Source: Myxococcus stipitatus DSM 14675 (GTDB lineage Bacteria > Myxococcota > Myxococcia > Myxococcales > Myxococcaceae). From it: a stretch of DNA of 64,000 bases. Positions 7,819 to 17,577 of this stretch are shown here, one piece after another. The stretch is from positions 1,922,001 to 1,986,000 of the forward strand of contig NC_020126.1 in the NCBI RefSeq assembly GCF_000331735.1. Reading direction: 5' to 3'. The stretch's first letter is position 1, and every line of letters starts with the position of its first letter. The position numbers and the translations under genes are program-made. The notes below the pieces were generated by a model. That model was not told where the DNA came from and searched no databases. It saw only the letters and a list, made by a program, of their open reading frames with translations.

Positions 7819-9270
7819 ATGCATCGCGGTTCTCGAACAGACTCGCGGCGGGGAACACCGCCACGACCGGAACACTTCACGACGAGCTGGCTCTTCGGGG
7901 CATTGCTGAGCCTTGTGCTGTTCATGCCCACATCCGCCTCCGCGTATTGCATCTGGAACTCGAGCAGCGAGTACGTGAGCGTGGTGCGGCTTCCCTATTC
8001 GTTGCTCTCCTCGGAATACAAAGACTCGATTGCCCCGGGCGACTATGCCTGCTGCAACTGGGACAAGGGCGGCTGTGCCGAGAAGGAGGACCAGACGGGG
8101 ACATCGAAGTTCGCGCTCTATTACGACACGGACCTGGATGTGATCGAAGCCGCCTCGGCGGAAGACTTGGAGGATGCGCTGAATGACATGGCGAACTTGA
8201 TTGCCAGCCTCAAGGGGAATCCGGACTCCAAGGTCGCTGACAATGTCATCGTCGGAACCCTCTATTTCTTGTTCACGGGGCAGACGCCTTCGACGACTCC
8301 CTTGTACATGGAGGACTCACAGAAGTTCGTCGACGACTTCTCGAGCTATCTGTCCTTGCCGCTCGTGGGCGACGTGACGACATACACGCAGACCTATAAT
8401 GGTGGCGTCCTGGAGGCCTATGAGTTTGGTGGGCTGGGATGCTGGGCGGGCCCCTGCCAGGGACAGAACATCAACATCGATGGGTCAATGGGGGCTAAAG
8501 GCAGTGACGGTTCGTGCTCGGCGAATCAGGTGACCAAGGCGGGCTGTTGTGCGAGCGGTTACATGACGGCGGACGGATGGACGTGTCAGCAAGGCGATCA
8601 GTTGTGCGGCGACAACGTCTGCACCACCAGCCAGACGTGTTTCCAGGGGGAATGTGTCGACCCCTCTCAAATCTGTGGAGGCACGTCTGTCTGCACCACC
8701 AGTCAGACGTGTTTCCAGGGAGGATGCGTCGACCCCTCTCAAATCTGCGGAGGCACGTCGCTTTGCACCGCCAGTCAGACGTGTTTCCAGGGGGCCTGTA
8801 TCGACCCGACTCAAATGTGCGTCAATGTTGTTTGTCCCACGGGGCAGACCTGCGAGGAAGGCGTCTGCGTGTCATCGGGGTCCACCCAGTGTGGATACCA
8901 GGAGTGTTTCTATCCCAATCGCTGCATCATGGGGAACTGTCGGCCCTCTTCCTATCAAGGAAAGGACTCCACCGAGAGCTCAACGGACCCTCATCGCGAC
9001 TACTTCCTGAAGAAGCTGTCCATCCCAGGGTCGCGTGACGGCATCGAGACTCTCTCGAGGACGCCATTCCGCGTCGAGTTGCGGCGACACGCGCGCCGAC
9101 TTGCGTTCCTGGCGCGGATCGAAGCCGTGGCTGCCGATGCGCAGGACGCCGCCGCCACGAAGCACGCGAGGGAATTGGCGGCCCGCGAAACGCAGCGCCA
9201 CGAGAAGTGGATGACTGTCTATATGAGTGGTGGTCACGAAGCTCTCTATTCGAAGGAGTGGACCCCGTGA
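7819..9270 (+). CDS. Secreted Cys-rich repeat protein
   Basis: The 483-residue protein starts at the ATG at 7819, chosen because AGGGGG lies 7-8 bases upstream and a signal peptide follows (hydrophobic core about residues 24-40, ending SASA). The N-terminal ~200 residues form a globular part beginning YCIWNSS and containing paired cysteines (ACCNWDKGGC). It is followed by 24-residue Cys-rich repeats with the pattern C-T-T-S-Q-T-C-F-Q-G-x-C-V-D-P-S-Q-I-C. The last ~80 residues are charged and helical. Similar Cys-rich modules occur in many exported myxobacterial proteins. The stop overlaps the GTG start of the next gene. No function is assigned. Confidence 0.8.
   Translation: MHRGSRTDSRRGTPPRPEHFTTSWLFGALLSLVLFMPTSASAYCIWNSSSEYVSVVRLPYSLLSSEYKDSIAPGDYACCNWDKGGCAEKEDQTGTSKFALYYDTDLDVIEAASAEDLEDALNDMANLIASLKGNPDSKVADNVIVGTLYFLFTGQTPSTTPLYMEDSQKFVDDFSSYLSLPLVGDVTTYTQTYNGGVLEAYEFGGLGCWAGPCQGQNINIDGSMGAKGSDGSCSANQVTKAGCCASGYMTADGWTCQQGDQLCGDNVCTTSQTCFQGECVDPSQICGGTSVCTTSQTCFQGGCVDPSQICGGTSLCTASQTCFQGACIDPTQMCVNVVCPTGQTCEEGVCVSSGSTQCGYQECFYPNRCIMGNCRPSSYQGKDSTESSTDPHRDYFLKKLSIPGSRDGIETLSRTPFRVELRRHARRLAFLARIEAVAADAQDAAATKHARELAARETQRHEKWMTVYMSGGHEALYSKEWTP
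8620..8817 (+). repeat. 72-base tandem repeats coding 24-residue Cys modules
   Basis: The phrase CAGACGTGTTTCCAGG recurs at 8632, 8704 and 8776, exactly 72 bases apart. A more diverged fourth unit follows in protein sequence (PTGQTCEEGVC). The high DNA identity between units suggests recent duplication. Confidence 0.8.
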
Positions 9271-9578
9271 AGAGCATCTCGAGGGTGTTGCTGCTCTCCG
9301 CCACGCTCGGTGGAGTGTTCGCTGCGTGTGTGACCCAGTCCGTCGCGAGCTCCTCGCGAGTGCCGAAGTCCGCGCCGGCATCCACCCGGTCCCAGGTCGC
9401 GCGGGAGCCGGATTCCGCGGCACTGGCGAACAAGCACGTCACGGAGAAGAACTACCTGCGCCAGCTCAAGCGCATGGAGAGGGAGATCGCCGCCGCCGAG
9501 GGCCGGCTCCAGGGCTTGGAGGTGACTCCGGCGAGACCCCAGGAGCCACTCTCGTCAGGAGGGGGCCTTTCGAAGTAG
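9267..9578 (+). CDS. Small lipoprotein with coiled-coil tail
   Basis: The 103-residue protein begins at a GTG (9267) that overlaps the previous stop by 4 bases (GTGA), so it is translationally coupled to the Cys-rich gene. The N-terminus is a lipoprotein signal with lipobox VFAAC (Cys at about 21). The mature part has a short helical stretch (KNYLRQLKRMEREIAAAEGR) that may form a coiled coil. It is probably a membrane-anchored partner of the upstream secreted protein. No known family was recognised. Confidence 0.7.
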   Translation: MKSISRVLLLSATLGGVFAACVTQSVASSSRVPKSAPASTRSQVAREPDSAALANKHVTEKNYLRQLKRMEREIAAAEGRLQGLEVTPARPQEPLSSGGGLSK

Positions 9579-9728
9579 GCAGGCCGGGGCGGCCTCTGGC
9601 TGCGCTGACCTCCCATGGGGTTGTCACCAGGGGCCGCCGCTCAGGTCTCAGTTCTTCCGATGCGCATCAGGATGGTTGTCGTGTGAGGAGGCTCAGCCGG
9701 CTTTGCGTTCCTGAAAAGAGGTCCGCAT

Positions 9729-10215
9729 GGATTCGCCGCACCCAGCGGCTTTGGCGAGGCCTTCGCGCGCGAGCTGTCCCGGCGCGGCGCGACGTTCCTC
9801 CTGGTCGCTCGCGGTGAGGCGAAGCTCCAGGTCCTCGCGGCCGAGTCGGGCAATGCCCCGGTCTTCGCGTGCGACCTCGCCGAGCCCGGTGCTCCCAGGC
9901 GACTTCATGACGATGTCGTGGCTCGGGAGGCTCACGGTGGACGTGCTCGTCAACAACGCGGGTTTCGGCCGCGATGTCTTCGACTGTGCCATCGGGCTGG
10001 AGCCGCAGAATCACCCGGCTCGGCCCGACCCGAGGACATCGTGCGCCTGGGCTTGGAGGTCTTCACCCTGGGTCGTGCCGCCGTCTTCCCTGGGCACGGC
10101 AACCACCTGCTCACCACGCTCTCCCAGCGGCACGCGAGGCCACGCCCCAGCTCCTGGAGAGGCCATTCAACACCACCGCCACCGAGGCCGAACGCGCGCC
10201 TCTCTCACTTGCAGT
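9729..10215 (+). pseudogene. Broken short-chain dehydrogenase (SDR) gene
   Basis: Three pieces of one SDR can be read in three frames. The first (from about 9735) is SGFGEAFARELSRRGATFLL and onward through VFACDLAEPGAP, the NAD(P)-binding half. The second (about 9936) is VDVLVNNAGFGRDVFDCAI, with the NNAG motif. The third (about 10020-10120) is PEDIVRLGLEVFTLGRAAVF, resembling the C-terminal part. The catalytic Ser-Tyr-Lys region is missing between the second and third pieces. The frameshifts and internal deletion make this a dead gene. Confidence 0.75.
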
Positions 10216-10337
10216 GACGCACGGTTCGACATGGCCGTGACGCGCTCGAGACGCAGCGGCCGAGGTTGGGTCGGCACGGGACGGAATGAAGTGCATCGGC
10301 GTGTCGTGAAACGGTCTCGCTCGCGTATCCTTGCTTC

Positions 10338-11822
10338 ATGGGCCTCTTCAATCGTCTCTTCGGTCGCATGGGCAGGCAGACACCCACCTCGCCCGAGGCT
10401 GTGCGCGAGCTCCTCTTCGATGCTGTGCAATCACAGAACGACGCCGCGCTCATCCGGCTCTGTGCCGAGCACGAAGCCCTGCTCCTCGAGCACTACCCTG
10501 CCTGGTTGACGGTTCCCGAGAGCATCCGCAAGGAGCCGACACACCTCCAGCGCTATGGCCAGGGGCTCATCGGCATCGCTCAGTGCCTCGCGCAGACTCG
10601 GAATCGGCCCGAGATGCTCCAGCGGATGATGGGGGCTTCCGCCGACAACCCCATCGTGCGCTGGCAGGAGACCCGGGAGCGCGCCAACGCGCTCATGCGT
10701 GGGCTGGACTTCGAAGGTGCGCTATCGCTGCTCACTCCCGAGGCGGAGCGAATCCAGAGCCTGTCGGGAGGAAGCGCCGAGTCCATGAAGGCCATGACCC
10801 TCGGGCAGATGGCTGCGTGTCATTTCCAGGAGGGCAGGGCGGAGACCGCGCTTCCGCTCTTCCGGCAGGCAATCGACCTGTGCCGGAGAGGCAGTGACCA
10901 CGAGGGCGTCGTCGCCTACCTGGAGAACAGCTTCGAGGCTCACCGCTACCTGGGACAGGGAGTGGATGCCGCGGGCGTCGCCATGGCGCTCTCGGTGGCG
11001 CTGGAGCAGGTGGGCCAGGAGTCGCGGGCACGCCACATCCGGAAGGTTGCCGAAATCGTCCGGGCCGGTGAGCCGCTCAATCGGGTGGTGGCTGAGCTCG
11101 ACGGCGTCCCCCTCGAACTGGACGAGTTGCCCGCGCTCATCGAAGGGCGGCTGCAATTCATCTTCTGCCGCAATCGACTCACCCTCGCGCGCACCACGGC
11201 TCTGGTCGAGCGAGGCCGTGCGCTGGGCGGGGAGGGCCGCTATGGGGAGGCGCTCGAGCTCTTCCAGGAGGCACGGCGTATCGATTCCTACTCGCCCGAG
11301 CCCCGCTACGAAGGGGCCGTCACGCTCCTCCACCTCCAACGCGCGAGCGAGGCCGTGCTTTGGTACGACGAGGCGGAGGCGCTTGCACCGGGCTGGTACC
11401 GGTGTCGCGCCGAGCGCTGGCTGGCCGCTGGAATTGCCGCCGGAAGGATTCCGTACTCGGCTTTCGCCGTGATGCGTACGCTCGAGCTTCCGAACCTGGG
11501 CGCGGAGGACCGGTTGAGACTCACGTGCCAGGCCATCGTCGAGGCACCGGGAGTGCCCGAGCTTCAACTGCAACTGGGCCGGCAGCTCACGGCGCTCGAC
11601 CGGAAGGACGAGGCGCGGGAGGCGCTCGAGGTGGGGTTGGCGCAGGCGGAGGAGCCAGATATCCGCTCGCGTCTGTTGATCGAGCTCGCGGCTGATGCCG
11701 CGCCTTCGGCGGACCGGGACAGGATGCTCCACGAGGCCATGGCTCCTGGGGGAAACCTGGTCGCAGCGGCAATGGCGCGGGTCCTGCTCCACGCGGGAAC
11801 TGGCCAGCGTCTGGTTCACTGA
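10338..11822 (+). CDS. TPR-repeat protein
   Basis: The 494-residue protein is predicted to be all helical and cytosolic. Tetratricopeptide-like pairs are visible at about 120-220 (with FEGALSLLTPEAERIQ) and about 290-360 (GRYGEALELFQEARRIDSYS). Others occur near the C-terminus (LTALDRKDEAREALEVGLAQ). No catalytic domain was seen; TPRs usually mediate protein-protein contacts. The ATG at 10338 directly follows the SDR relic region. There is no operon partner, and the downstream region (11823-12268) holds only a fragment. The specific role is unknown. Confidence 0.8.
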   Translation: MGLFNRLFGRMGRQTPTSPEAVRELLFDAVQSQNDAALIRLCAEHEALLLEHYPAWLTVPESIRKEPTHLQRYGQGLIGIAQCLAQTRNRPEMLQRMMGASADNPIVRWQETRERANALMRGLDFEGALSLLTPEAERIQSLSGGSAESMKAMTLGQMAACHFQEGRAETALPLFRQAIDLCRRGSDHEGVVAYLENSFEAHRYLGQGVDAAGVAMALSVALEQVGQESRARHIRKVAEIVRAGEPLNRVVAELDGVPLELDELPALIEGRLQFIFCRNRLTLARTTALVERGRALGGEGRYGEALELFQEARRIDSYSPEPRYEGAVTLLHLQRASEAVLWYDEAEALAPGWYRCRAERWLAAGIAAGRIPYSAFAVMRTLELPNLGAEDRLRLTCQAIVEAPGVPELQLQLGRQLTALDRKDEAREALEVGLAQAEEPDIRSRLLIELAADAAPSADRDRMLHEAMAPGGNLVAAAMARVLLHAGTGQRLVH

Positions 11823-11933
11823 GCCGCGGTCGAGTTCGAGAGGCGCACGCTCGGGTTCGTCAGGGTCAGCGCTGGAGGTGTTGTCGCGACCCGCCGCCGC
11901 ATCGGCGTCCAGGTCAGTCTGGACTTGGGGGCC

Positions 11934-12110
11934 TCAGGCTGTCGTCGCCGGCTTCCTGAGCAATTCGACGAGGGCGGAGATGCTGTGCTCTCCGTCGCCC
12001 CGCGCGACGGCCTCGCGAAGCAGGTCGTGCATGGGCTCGTGCCACGAGACGTCGGGCTCCTCTCTCGTGGCCGTAGGGGATGCCCTCGTGGAACAGCCCC
12101 AGTGAGAGGA
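11934..12110 (-). pseudogene. C-terminal fragment of an unrecognised enzyme
   Basis: On the minus strand a plausible protein tail reads PDVSWHEPMHDLLREAVARG, then ISALVELLRKP before a stop at 11934. A second piece with coding character (LGLFHEGIPYGHE) precedes it in another frame, so a frameshift is likely. The ending resembles C-terminal helices of NAD(P)-binding oxidoreductases, but that is only an impression. The rest of 11823-12268 shows no gene. Confidence 0.35.
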
Positions 12111-12268
12111 CCTCCTGGTCATCTCACGAGTCACGACCTGGTCACGTCGGCCAACAATGAGAGAGGCGTCGACTTCACACCGCGTCTCCTCTCGATGGAC
12201 CACCGCGACAGCCGCCAATCGCTGGCACATACTCTGGGCCTGCCCGCCATGGCCTCCTGGAGAATCGC

Positions 12269-13420
12269 GTGACTCACATCACCCGTACCTCGCCCCAGCT
12301 CCGCCCCTCCGTCACCACGCACTCAAACGCCACTTCTGAGTCACGGCCGACGACGCCCATCGCAGGATCCCCGGGAACGCTCCCCAGCACCTCCACCGGC
12401 ACCTCGCCGCCCCCTTCCCAGTTCGACCCGAACGCGCCAGCGCATGGGCAGCAACCCGCCAGCCCGCCCGCCACGCTTCAACATCAACAGGCGCTCAATT
12501 CGCGCAGGGGCTCGCTGGGGTTCACCTCTCGCGCGCCGACGCCTGGCCCCTCCCAGCGACCGTGGGGCCTCTCCCAGTCCACGCAGCACAGCATCACCAA
12601 CATCCTTCAGGAGCTCTCTCAAGACGCTCGACTCACCCTGCCCGTCGATCAATCCAACCACCCCATCATCAAGACCAACCACGGGGTCTGCGGCCCCATG
12701 GTCGAGAAGTGGATTGGCGTCACAAACCAGCACGGCTCGGCCCAAGCCGCCACGGCGGCCTTCGGACAACATCTCGACCAGAACATCGAGCACATGTTGC
12801 CCATGCAGCAGAACCTCGATGCTCACCTCGAGCACGTCAACAGCACCTTCGACCGCGTCACCACCGAGCAACTCGCGATCCTGGAGCGGACCGCGAGCGA
12901 CATCACGCCGCTCAGGAAGAAAGAGGAACAGGGAACGCTCACGCCCGCTGAGACCGCGACCCTGAGCAACCTTCGCCAGGCGTTCGCTGCAGCCAAGGCT
13001 GAAATCAATGGCGTCACGGCCTTCCACCAGGGGGAGCATGCGATTGTTGCTCGCCAACTCGGTGACGGTCTCCCTCACACCCCGGGGAACCGAAACACCC
13101 CGATGAAGGGCGAGACCCGGCTCGACAAGGCCACACACATGGCCCAGACCGCCTGCGAGTTCATGGCGGACCAAGGGGTTGGTTTCTACAGACTCTCCAT
13201 GCATCCCGATAGCGGGCCCGGCCACGTCATTGGAATGCAGGTCCGAGAGAATGCCGACGGTGACCACGAGTTCAAGCTCATGGACCCCAACACGGGCGAG
13301 TTCTCAGCAGACGACTTCGAGACGCTGGGGGCGCTCGTGGCCCGCCACGCGGTCGAGCTGGACTACGCAAAGGACTTCACGAAGTTCACGCTCGACCACT
13401 ACGCCGCGGCCCCCCACTGA
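12269..13420 (+). CDS. YopT/AvrPphB-like cysteine protease (peptidase C58 fold)
   Basis: The 383-residue protein has two parts. Residues 1-110 are rich in Ser, Thr, Pro and Gln and look disordered, as in exported effectors. The rest carries the order and spacing of a YopT-type cysteine protease. Cys141 lies in NHGVCGPMVEKWIG, His319 in GHVIGMQ, and Asp339 in LMDPNTGEFSADDF. In the family these form the Cys-His-Asp triad, and FDPNxGEF around the Asp is a hallmark. A helical segment (about 165-260) lies between Cys and His. The start is a GTG with GGAGA a few bases upstream. No secretion chaperone or immunity gene is adjacent. Substrate and export route are unknown; a role against prey cells is a guess. 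Confidence 0.72.
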   Translation: MTHITRTSPQLRPSVTTHSNATSESRPTTPIAGSPGTLPSTSTGTSPPPSQFDPNAPAHGQQPASPPATLQHQQALNSRRGSLGFTSRAPTPGPSQRPWGLSQSTQHSITNILQELSQDARLTLPVDQSNHPIIKTNHGVCGPMVEKWIGVTNQHGSAQAATAAFGQHLDQNIEHMLPMQQNLDAHLEHVNSTFDRVTTEQLAILERTASDITPLRKKEEQGTLTPAETATLSNLRQAFAAAKAEINGVTAFHQGEHAIVARQLGDGLPHTPGNRNTPMKGETRLDKATHMAQTACEFMADQGVGFYRLSMHPDSGPGHVIGMQVRENADGDHEFKLMDPNTGEFSADDFETLGALVARHAVELDYAKDFTKFTLDHYAAAPH

Positions 13421-13483
13421 CGCGAGTGCCTGGGTGTCCCCCAGCGCCGGGGGCATGGTCTCCTTCGAGCCGCGCTCCCAGCG

Positions 13484-14830
<1,347 letters not shown>

Positions 14831-14851
14831 TGGTAGCGAGGGACGCTACCA
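14831..14851. promoter_or_regulatory. Perfect inverted repeat next to the FHA-activator start
   Basis: TGGTAGCG-AGGGA-CGCTACCA has 8-base perfect arms and a 5-base spacer. It ends one base from the GTG start at 14830. It could be an operator or a stem-loop in the leader. It could also end the operon transcript coming from 14962, although no T-run follows on the minus strand. The role is not settled. Confidence 0.45.
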
Positions 14852-14961
14852 CCCGGAGGCGACCCAAGAAAACATCCTCCAAGCTGAAATCCCAGTTTTG
14901 CGAGAATCGTCTCCTGGCGCGCTCAACGGTGCGGCGAGCCAGGAGCGCCTCTGTCGGAGCC

Positions 14962-17577
14962 TCAGCGAATGCCCATGCCGACGCCACCTCCCCCAGGGGC
15001 GACGATGCTCCCGTCACCTGGGAGGTTCGTCACCTGCACCGGCGTCGGGCGCTGGGTGGTCGTCCCGTCGCCGAGCTGGCCGGCGGAGTTGTAGCCGCAG
15101 GCCCGGACCCAGGCATCCTTGCGCAGCCCCATCATGTGGTTGACGCCCGAGGAGAGGTCCACGACGGAGTTCATGAGCGTCGCGGTCGGTGAGCTGCGCG
15201 AGGTCGTCGTCCCATCTCCGAGCTGGCCGTTGGGGTTGTAGCCAAAGGCCCACACCGTGCCGTCCCGCTTCAGCACCGCCGTGGTGTACCCCCCCGCGGC
15301 GAGCGCGATGACGTTGGTGAGGCCGGGGACCAGCACTGGCGAGTAGCGCTGGATGATGGTCGCATCGCCGAGCTGGCCGGAGGAGTTGTAACCCCAGGTC
15401 CACACCTGGCCGTTCGCCAGCAGCGCCACCGTGTGGTAGCCGCCCGCGGCGATGGCGACGGCATGGCCGAGTCCGGAGACCTGCACCGGCACGGACTGGT
15501 TGGTGGTCGTCCCGAGGCCCAACTGCCCTTGGGGGCCGTAGCCCCAGACCCACAGGGTGCCATCCCCCTTCACCGCCACCGTGTGGAAGTGGCCCGCGGC
15601 GATGGAGACGACATTCTCGAGGGACGGCACCTGCACCGGCGAGGAGCGATGGGTGAAGGTCCCGTCTCCGAGCTGGCCGTAGAGGTTGGAGCCCCAGGCC
15701 CAGACGGTGCCGTCCGCCTTCAGCGCCACCGTGTGCGTGGAGCCCGCGGAGATGGCGGTGACGCCGTCCAGCTCCGGCACGGACTGCGGTGTGAGCTGGT
15801 TGGCGGTCGTCCCGTTGCCGAGCTGGCCATAGGCGTTGTAACCCCAGGCGGCCACGGTGCCGTCCGCGCTCAGCGCCACTGTGTGGTTGACCCCCGCCGC
15901 CACGTCGATGACGCCGCTCATGCCCGGCAGCTGCGTGGGCGTGACGACCTGGGTGGTCGTCCCGTTGCCCAGCTGGCCATAGGCATTGTAGCCCCAGGTC
16001 CACACCGCTCCACCGGCCCCCAGGGCCACCGAGTGCGCGCTGCCGCCAGCGGTCTTCACAATCCCGCTGACCACGACGGCCGTGGGGGAGGTGCGCTGGG
16101 TCGTGGTCCCATCACCGAGCTCGCCGTTGGTGTTGTGGCCCCACGCAAACAGCGTGTGCACCTGGGCCATGTTCACCTTCTTCCGCTCGGCCACGGAGTA
16201 GTAGTAGCCCGCACCGAACCATCGCACCCCCGAGAGCGGGACCTGCACCGGCACGGAGCTGCTGGTGGTGTTCCCGGTGCCCAGCGCGCCGTAGAAGTTG
16301 TCGCCCCAGGCATACAGGGTGCCATCCTGCCGCCTGGCCAGGGTGTGATAGCCGCCCGCGTCGATCTCGACGGCTTGGGTGAGCGCCGCCACCTGCACCG
16401 GGATGGAGCTGTTGGTGGTCGTCCCGTTGCCCAGCTGACCCGCGCTGTTGTAGCCCCAGCCCCATGCCGTGCCGTCCCACTTCAGGGCGACCGTGTGGAC
16501 GACGCCTCCGGAGAGCGCGCGGACGCCGGTGAGGCCCGCCACCAGCACGGGCCTCAACCTGTTGAGGGTGGTGCCGTCCCCGAGCTGTCCGTAGGCGTTG
16601 TTCCCCCAGCTCCAGGCGCTTCCGTCCTTCTTCACCGCCAACGTGTGCCACAAGCCCGCGGCGATGTTGGTGACTCCGCTGAGGTTCGGCACCTGGATGG
16701 GGAGCAGGCTGTGGGTGGTGGTCCCGTCTCCGAGCTCTCCCGAGGAGTTGATTCCCCAGGTCCACACGGTCCCATCCGCCTTCAGCGCCACCGTCCGCGA
16801 GCCGGCGGCCGCCACCGCGACGACGTCGCTCATCCCCGGCACCTGCACAGGCACCGCGCGCAACGTGTTGGTGCCGTCTCCGAGCTGTCCGTAGGCGTTG
16901 GAGCCCCACGTCCACACGCTCCCGTCCTCTGTCACCGCCACGGAGTGCTCGGCACCGGCCGAAGCGGAGACGACCTGGTTCAGGCCCCGCACCCGCGTCG
17001 GCGCGTTGCGCTGGGTCCGCTGCCCATTGCCCAGCTGGCCGGAGGGGTTGTTGCCCCAGGCCCACAGAGAGCCGCCCGACTTCACCTCCAGCGTGTGGTA
17101 GACGCCCGGACTCACGCTCGGGCAGAACTGGACGAAGTTGCGGAGCACCTCCCGGGTGATGCCGCACTTGGCGCGGTTGCCATTGCTGTCGATGATCATG
17201 GGGGAGGCCTTCACCACGAAGGAATGCACCCCACAGCCGAGTCCGGCTGCGGCCTCGCTGAAGAACCACTCCCCCTGCTCGCCTACGCGCTCATCGAAGC
17301 CGTGGTCCGCGCCGTCCAGGAAGTACTCCAGGTACACCGCGTTGGCGCCGTTGCCCACCACCCAGGAGCCTGCTCCCGCCAGCTCTCCCGCGAAGGAGCT
17401 CACCCCCTCCACCTCGAGCGAGTCGAAGGTCACTCCCACGCACAGCGCCGACTCCTGGGTGGCCAGCGGCGCATCCGGCGCGCTCACGTCCTCGCCGGCG
17501 GGCACACCACACGCCATCACGAGCGCCAGGGTCGACATCCACGACACGTTCCATCGCTTCATCGCTTGGGTCCTCAT
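14962..17577 (-). CDS. RCC1-repeat lipoprotein (14 repeats, double beta-propeller)
   Basis: The 871-residue protein starts at the ATG at 17577, which overlaps the stop of the protease gene by one base (TGATG), so the two are translationally coupled. A lipoprotein signal ends in LVMACG. An ~130-residue N-terminal domain follows, then fourteen RCC1 units of about 50 residues. Each has the pattern VWTWGYNAYGQLGDGTT, then PVQVPGL and a strand ending AAGxxHTVAL. Seven units build one propeller, so fourteen suggest two stacked propellers. The protein should sit on the cell surface or in the periplasm and bind partners; no catalytic site is seen. It is the last gene of the six-gene operon. Confidence 0.92.
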   Translation of the reverse strand: MRTQAMKRWNVSWMSTLALVMACGVPAGEDVSAPDAPLATQESALCVGVTFDSLEVEGVSSFAGELAGAGSWVVGNGANAVYLEYFLDGADHGFDERVGEQGEWFFSEAAAGLGCGVHSFVVKASPMIIDSNGNRAKCGITREVLRNFVQFCPSVSPGVYHTLEVKSGGSLWAWGNNPSGQLGNGQRTQRNAPTRVRGLNQVVSASAGAEHSVAVTEDGSVWTWGSNAYGQLGDGTNTLRAVPVQVPGMSDVVAVAAAGSRTVALKADGTVWTWGINSSGELGDGTTTHSLLPIQVPNLSGVTNIAAGLWHTLAVKKDGSAWSWGNNAYGQLGDGTTLNRLRPVLVAGLTGVRALSGGVVHTVALKWDGTAWGWGYNSAGQLGNGTTTNSSIPVQVAALTQAVEIDAGGYHTLARRQDGTLYAWGDNFYGALGTGNTTSSSVPVQVPLSGVRWFGAGYYYSVAERKKVNMAQVHTLFAWGHNTNGELGDGTTTQRTSPTAVVVSGIVKTAGGSAHSVALGAGGAVWTWGYNAYGQLGNGTTTQVVTPTQLPGMSGVIDVAAGVNHTVALSADGTVAAWGYNAYGQLGNGTTANQLTPQSVPELDGVTAISAGSTHTVALKADGTVWAWGSNLYGQLGDGTFTHRSSPVQVPSLENVVSIAAGHFHTVAVKGDGTLWVWGYGPQGQLGLGTTTNQSVPVQVSGLGHAVAIAAGGYHTVALLANGQVWTWGYNSSGQLGDATIIQRYSPVLVPGLTNVIALAAGGYTTAVLKRDGTVWAFGYNPNGQLGDGTTTSRSSPTATLMNSVVDLSSGVNHMMGLRKDAWVRACGYNSAGQLGDGTTTQRPTPVQVTNLPGDGSIVAPGGGGVGMGIR

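Noticed and set aside
9583..9605. Small hairpin (AGGCC-GGGGC-GGCCT) after the lipoprotein gene
   Set aside because: Only 5-base arms, which occur often by chance in such GC-rich DNA.
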